From Streptomyces sp. STR69 (GTDB lineage Bacteria; Actinomycetota; Actinomycetes; Streptomycetales; Streptomycetaceae): a DNA stretch of 64,000 nucleotides. Below the pieces are notes generated by a model. That model was not told the origin of the DNA. It saw only the letters and a program-made list of their open reading frames with translations, and ran no database searches. The position numbers were made by a program, and so were the translations under genes. The stretch covers positions 212,759-276,758 of the forward strand of contig NZ_JALJRY010000001.1 of assembly GCF_024519455.1 (NCBI RefSeq), given 5' to 3'. This document shows positions 61,102 to 64,000 of the stretch, in pieces; position 1 is the first letter of the stretch, and every line of letters starts with the position of its first letter.

Positions 61102-63009
61102 TCAGGCGTGCTTGGCGCGGCTCGCGGAGCGACCGCGCTCCTTCTGGTCGAGAACGACCTTGCGGATCCGGACGGACTCCGGGGTCACCTCGACGCACTC
61201 GTCGTCGCGGCAGAACTCCAGGGACTGCTCCAGGGAGAGCTTGCGCGGCGGCACGATCGCCTCGAACGAGTCGGCGGCGGCCGAGCGCATGTTGGTGAGC
61301 TTCTTCTCCTTGGTGATGTTCACGTCCATGTCGTCGGCGCGCGAGTTCTCGCCGACGATCATGCCCTCGTACACCTCGGTGCCGGGGTCGGTGAACAGCA
61401 CACCGCGCTCCTGGAGGTTCGTCATCGCGAAGGCGGTGACGGCACCGGCGCGGTCGGCGACCAGCGAGCCGTTGTTACGGGTCGTCAGCACACCGAACCA
61501 CGGCTCGTGGCCCTCGTGGATGGAGTGGGCGATGCCCGTGCCGCGCGTACCGGTGAGGAACTCGGTACGGAAGCCGATGAGACCGCGGGACGGGACGACG
61601 AACTCCAGGCGGACCCAGCCCGAGCCGTGGTTGGACATGTTGTCCATCCGGCCCTTGCGGACGCCCATGAGCTGCGTGACCGCGCCCATGTGCTCCTCGG
61701 GCACGTCGATCGTCATGCGCTCGACCGGCTCGTGCACCTTGCCGTCGATGATCTGCGTGACGACCTGCGGCTTGCCGATGGTCAGCTCGAAGCCCTCGCG
61801 GCGCATCTGCTCGACCAGGATGGCCAGCGCCAGCTCACCGCGGCCCTGCACCTCCCAGGCGTCGGGACGCTCGGTGTCGAGGACGCGCAGCGAGACGTTA
61901 CCGATCAGCTCGCGGTCCAGGCGGTCCTTGACCTGACGGGCCGTCACCTTGCGGTCCTTGACGGCCGCCTTCGCGGTGGCGCCCTTGCCGGTGCCGCCGC
62001 GGCCGACCAGCGGCGAGGTGTTCGTACCGATGGTCATGGAGATCGCCGGCTCGTCGACCGTGATGAGCGGCAGCGCGATCGGGTTCTCGGGGTCGGCGAG
62101 GGTCTCGCCGATCATGATGTCCGGGATACCGGCCACGGCGCAGATGTCACCGGGGCCCGCCATCTCGGCCGGCTTGCGGGTGAGCGCCTCGGTCATCAGG
62201 AGCTCGGTGATGCGCACGTTGGACATGGTGCCGTCGCGCTTGATCCACGTGACGGTCTGGCCCTTGCGCAGCTCGCCCTGCTCGACGCGGAGCAGCGCGA
62301 TACGGCCGAGGAAGTTGTCCGCGTCCAGGTTGGTGACGTGCGCCTGGAGCGGGGCCTCCTCGTCGAACTCGGGGGCCGGGACGTGGGACAGGATCGTGGA
62401 GAAGAAGGGCTCCAGGCTGTCGCTGTCCTGCGGGACCGTGCCGTTCTCCGGCTTGGTCAGCGAGGCGACACCGTCACGCGCACACGCGTAGACGATCGGG
62501 AACTCGATCTGCTCCTCGTCCGCGTCCAGGTCCAGGAACAGGTCGTAGGTCTCGTTGACGACCTCGTCGATCCGGGAGTCCGGGCGGTCCGTCTTGTTGA
62601 TGCAGAGGATGACGGGCAGGCGCTGCTGGAGCGCCTTGCGCAGCACGAAACGGGTCTGCGGCAGCGGGCCCTCGGAGGCGTCGACGAGCAGCACCACCGC
62701 GTCCACCATCGACAGACCGCGCTCGACCTCGCCACCGAAGTCGGCGTGGCCCGGGGTGTCGATGATGTTGATGGTGATGACATCGCTGCCATCCTTGGGG
62801 TGGTACTTCACGGCCGTGTTCTTGGCCAGGATCGTGATGCCCTTCTCACGCTCCAGGTCGTTCGAGTCCATCATTCGGTCGTCGAGCGACTCGGCGGCGT
62901 GCGCAGCGAAGGCACCGGCCTGCTTCAGCATGGCGTCGACGAGGGTCGTCTTCCCGTGGTCGACGTGGGCGACGATTGCGACGTTGCGGATGTCGTGGCG
63001 CGTGGCCAT
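61102..63009 (-). CDS. typA: Translational GTPase TypA/BipA
   Basis: 635 aa from ATG 63009. G motifs: IVAHVDHGKTT (G1), EREKGIT (G2), DTPGHADFGGEV (G3), INKTDRPD (G4). The EF-G-like domains follow, with the TypA-specific ending RGLIGFRTEFLTGTRGTGIAHSIHEGHEPW and a long C-terminal domain. TypA binds ribosomes and is needed under stress or at low temperature. A basic C-terminal tail (DQKERGRSASRAKHA) is usual in Streptomyces. I recall a typA-like gene directly before bldK in S. coelicolor. Confidence 0.95.
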   Translation of the reverse strand: MATRHDIRNVAIVAHVDHGKTTLVDAMLKQAGAFAAHAAESLDDRMMDSNDLEREKGITILAKNTAVKYHPKDGSDVITINIIDTPGHADFGGEVERGLSMVDAVVLLVDASEGPLPQTRFVLRKALQQRLPVILCINKTDRPDSRIDEVVNETYDLFLDLDADEEQIEFPIVYACARDGVASLTKPENGTVPQDSDSLEPFFSTILSHVPAPEFDEEAPLQAHVTNLDADNFLGRIALLRVEQGELRKGQTVTWIKRDGTMSNVRITELLMTEALTRKPAEMAGPGDICAVAGIPDIMIGETLADPENPIALPLITVDEPAISMTIGTNTSPLVGRGGTGKGATAKAAVKDRKVTARQVKDRLDRELIGNVSLRVLDTERPDAWEVQGRGELALAILVEQMRREGFELTIGKPQVVTQIIDGKVHEPVERMTIDVPEEHMGAVTQLMGVRKGRMDNMSNHGSGWVRLEFVVPSRGLIGFRTEFLTGTRGTGIAHSIHEGHEPWFGVLTTRNNGSLVADRAGAVTAFAMTNLQERGVLFTDPGTEVYEGMIVGENSRADDMDVNITKEKKLTNMRSAAADSFEAIVPPRKLSLEQSLEFCRDDECVEVTPESVRIRKVVLDQKERGRSASRAKHA

Positions 63010-63261
63010 ATTGCGGCGTACTCCCGGAGAGTGAGGAAGGCCTGCGCGTACGTCTGTGTTACGCGGACCCTGCCGGGCTGGACACGCCACGGCCTTACCC
63101 CATCGTACGTGGCGTACGGGGAAGGGGCCTCCGCAGGGCTGCCGCGGACGCCCCGCGAGGTGTGCGGCCGGGCCGGACAACTGGTTCACAAGCCTCCGGC
63201 CGACCCATTGGCCCAGACCGGAAACTCCGGCTCCTTCCACCTCAATTCTCGCTCAAGTCGC

Positions 63262-63290
63262 TTGGATCCCACTGATCGCGCAGCTGTAAT
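63262..63290 (+). promoter_or_regulatory. Candidate promoter of the secreted-protein gene
   Basis: TTGGAT (63262-63267), a 17-bp spacer, TGTAAT (63285-63290). About 90 bp of 5' UTR would follow. Confidence 0.5.
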
Positions 63291-63379
63291 TTGACGTGGC
63301 CCTGCCGATGGCGGGGCAATGCCGTGGCACGGCCGTCCAGCGGGACGACCATGCCAGTTTCGGAAACGGGGAAACAATC

Positions 63380-63964
63380 ATGGGGAACAGGCTTCTGTCT
63401 CTCGCAGCGGTTACCGGTCTCGCGACCGCTTCGGTCGTGCTCGGACCGGTCTCGGCAGCCAGCGCACGGCCCGTCATCTGCGAACCGGGGCACAAGGCCG
63501 CCACCTGGACGAGTCTGACCAACGCCTGGGTGATCACCCACGCCAAGCAGATCAACATCGCCCAGGACAGCACGGGGACGTACACGAAGACGGCGACGTA
63601 CCGCAAGACGGTCACCTCCGGACGCGAGATCACCGCCGGTGCCAGCTACTCGGCGAGCTGGGTGATCTCCAGCATGGACGCCCACATCTCGGGGACTCTC
63701 ACCAAGTCCGGGGAGAAGACCAAGGAGACGAGCGAGTCGGTCACGTTCAACTTCAACAAGCCGGGGACGTACGTCGTCTTCAGCGGGGTCAAGAAGGCGG
63801 CCGGCTGGTACGACGCCAAGACCTGCAACAACGGTGGAACGGGCTTCATCAACAAGGGGTCCGGCAAGGGGCACAGCTGGAACATCCAGACCGAGGGCGC
63901 CGTCAAGTGCACCGAGAGCCCGGCGTCGGGAACCGCCAAGCGGGCGGCGAAGAGCTACTGCTGA
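63380..63964 (+). CDS. Secreted protein of unknown function, 194 aa
   Basis: Signal peptide MGNRLLSLAAVTGLATASVVLGPVSAASA, with cleavage expected near ASA-RP. The mature part is Thr/Ser/Lys-rich with alternating polar/hydrophobic strands (GTYTKTATYRKTVTSGREITAGASYSASWVISSMDAHISGTLTKSGEKTKETSESVTFNF), suggesting an all-beta fold. Cysteines in ICEPGHK, KTCNNGG, VKCTESP and the C-terminal SYC could form two disulfides. The amphipathic beta pattern recalls secreted binding or pore-forming proteins, but I recognise no family. It reads away from typA, with its own promoter-like sequence. Confidence 0.75.
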   Translation: MGNRLLSLAAVTGLATASVVLGPVSAASARPVICEPGHKAATWTSLTNAWVITHAKQINIAQDSTGTYTKTATYRKTVTSGREITAGASYSASWVISSMDAHISGTLTKSGEKTKETSESVTFNFNKPGTYVVFSGVKKAAGWYDAKTCNNGGTGFINKGSGKGHSWNIQTEGAVKCTESPASGTAKRAAKSYC

Positions 63965-64000
63965 TCTGAAACCGCGAACGTGGCCGGACCTCTTCGGGGA

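Overview
The window is chromosomal DNA from a Streptomyces or a very close relative. The DNA is very GC-rich with strong third-position G/C bias. GTG starts and 4-bp GTGA/ATGA gene overlaps are common, and terminators are long GC-rich stems with few Ts. Two intergenic repeat families that I recall as widespread in Streptomyces are present. The content also fits: mycothiol biosynthesis (mshB), TatB, a SigE-type ECF locus and BldK-type oligopeptide transporters. From memory, gene order resembles the part of the S. coelicolor chromosome that carries bldK.

Layout. (1) 1-14.5 kb, housekeeping and accessory genes: the end of a K/R/A-rich repeat protein, an alpha/beta hydrolase, a NYN-domain protein, a 50-aa conserved small protein, MarC, a PHP phosphoesterase, a zinc-ribbon protein, an MFS pump behind a palindromic operator, a SUFU-domain protein, then a divalent-cation group (CorA with a structured leader and uORF, an MgtE-N/CBS protein without a channel, a DUF1003 protein) and the Mrp Fe-S carrier. 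(2) 14.6-19.4 kb, cell-envelope stress locus: sigE, a zinc-type anti-sigma gene, htrA and tatB on the minus strand, with an O-methyltransferase divergent. (3) 19.5-28.3 kb: DUF3117, enoyl-CoA hydratase, 3-methyladenine glycosylase, a small membrane/DivIVA-like protein, a FolP2-like protein, LOG, dapE, a lysozyme-like membrane protein, dapC and a 7Fe ferredoxin. Regions 2 and 3 resemble the Mycobacterium tuberculosis block around sigE, tagA, folP2 and dapE. (4) 28.4-40.7 kb: GNAT, a SirB1/transglutaminase-like protein, a tightly overlapping ABC exporter plus two-component operon, a large membrane protein with collagen-like repeats, a DUF6113-like protein, mshB, a small membrane protein and an S9 peptidase. 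(5) 40.8-60.3 kb: three complete five-gene oligopeptide ABC import cassettes side by side, with a VOC protein between two of them. (6) 60.3-64 kb: an 0.8-kb non-coding gap, typA and a secreted protein of unknown function.

The outstanding region is 40.8-60.3 kb. Two cassettes share the BldK gene order (permease, binding protein, permease, ATPase, ATPase) and face each other tail to tail; the third has an Opp/Dpp order. The two terminal ATPase genes share a 272-bp inverted block with only two mismatches, within genes that otherwise differ at many silent sites, which points to recent gene conversion. In both BldK-type cassettes a hairpin follows the binding-protein gene, as expected if that subunit is made in excess. 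BldK import of a peptide signal is required for aerial mycelium formation in S. coelicolor, so these cassettes are candidates for development or peptide nutrition. No CRISPR array, tRNA, rRNA or insertion sequence was seen, and no in-frame TTA codon was noticed in the called genes.
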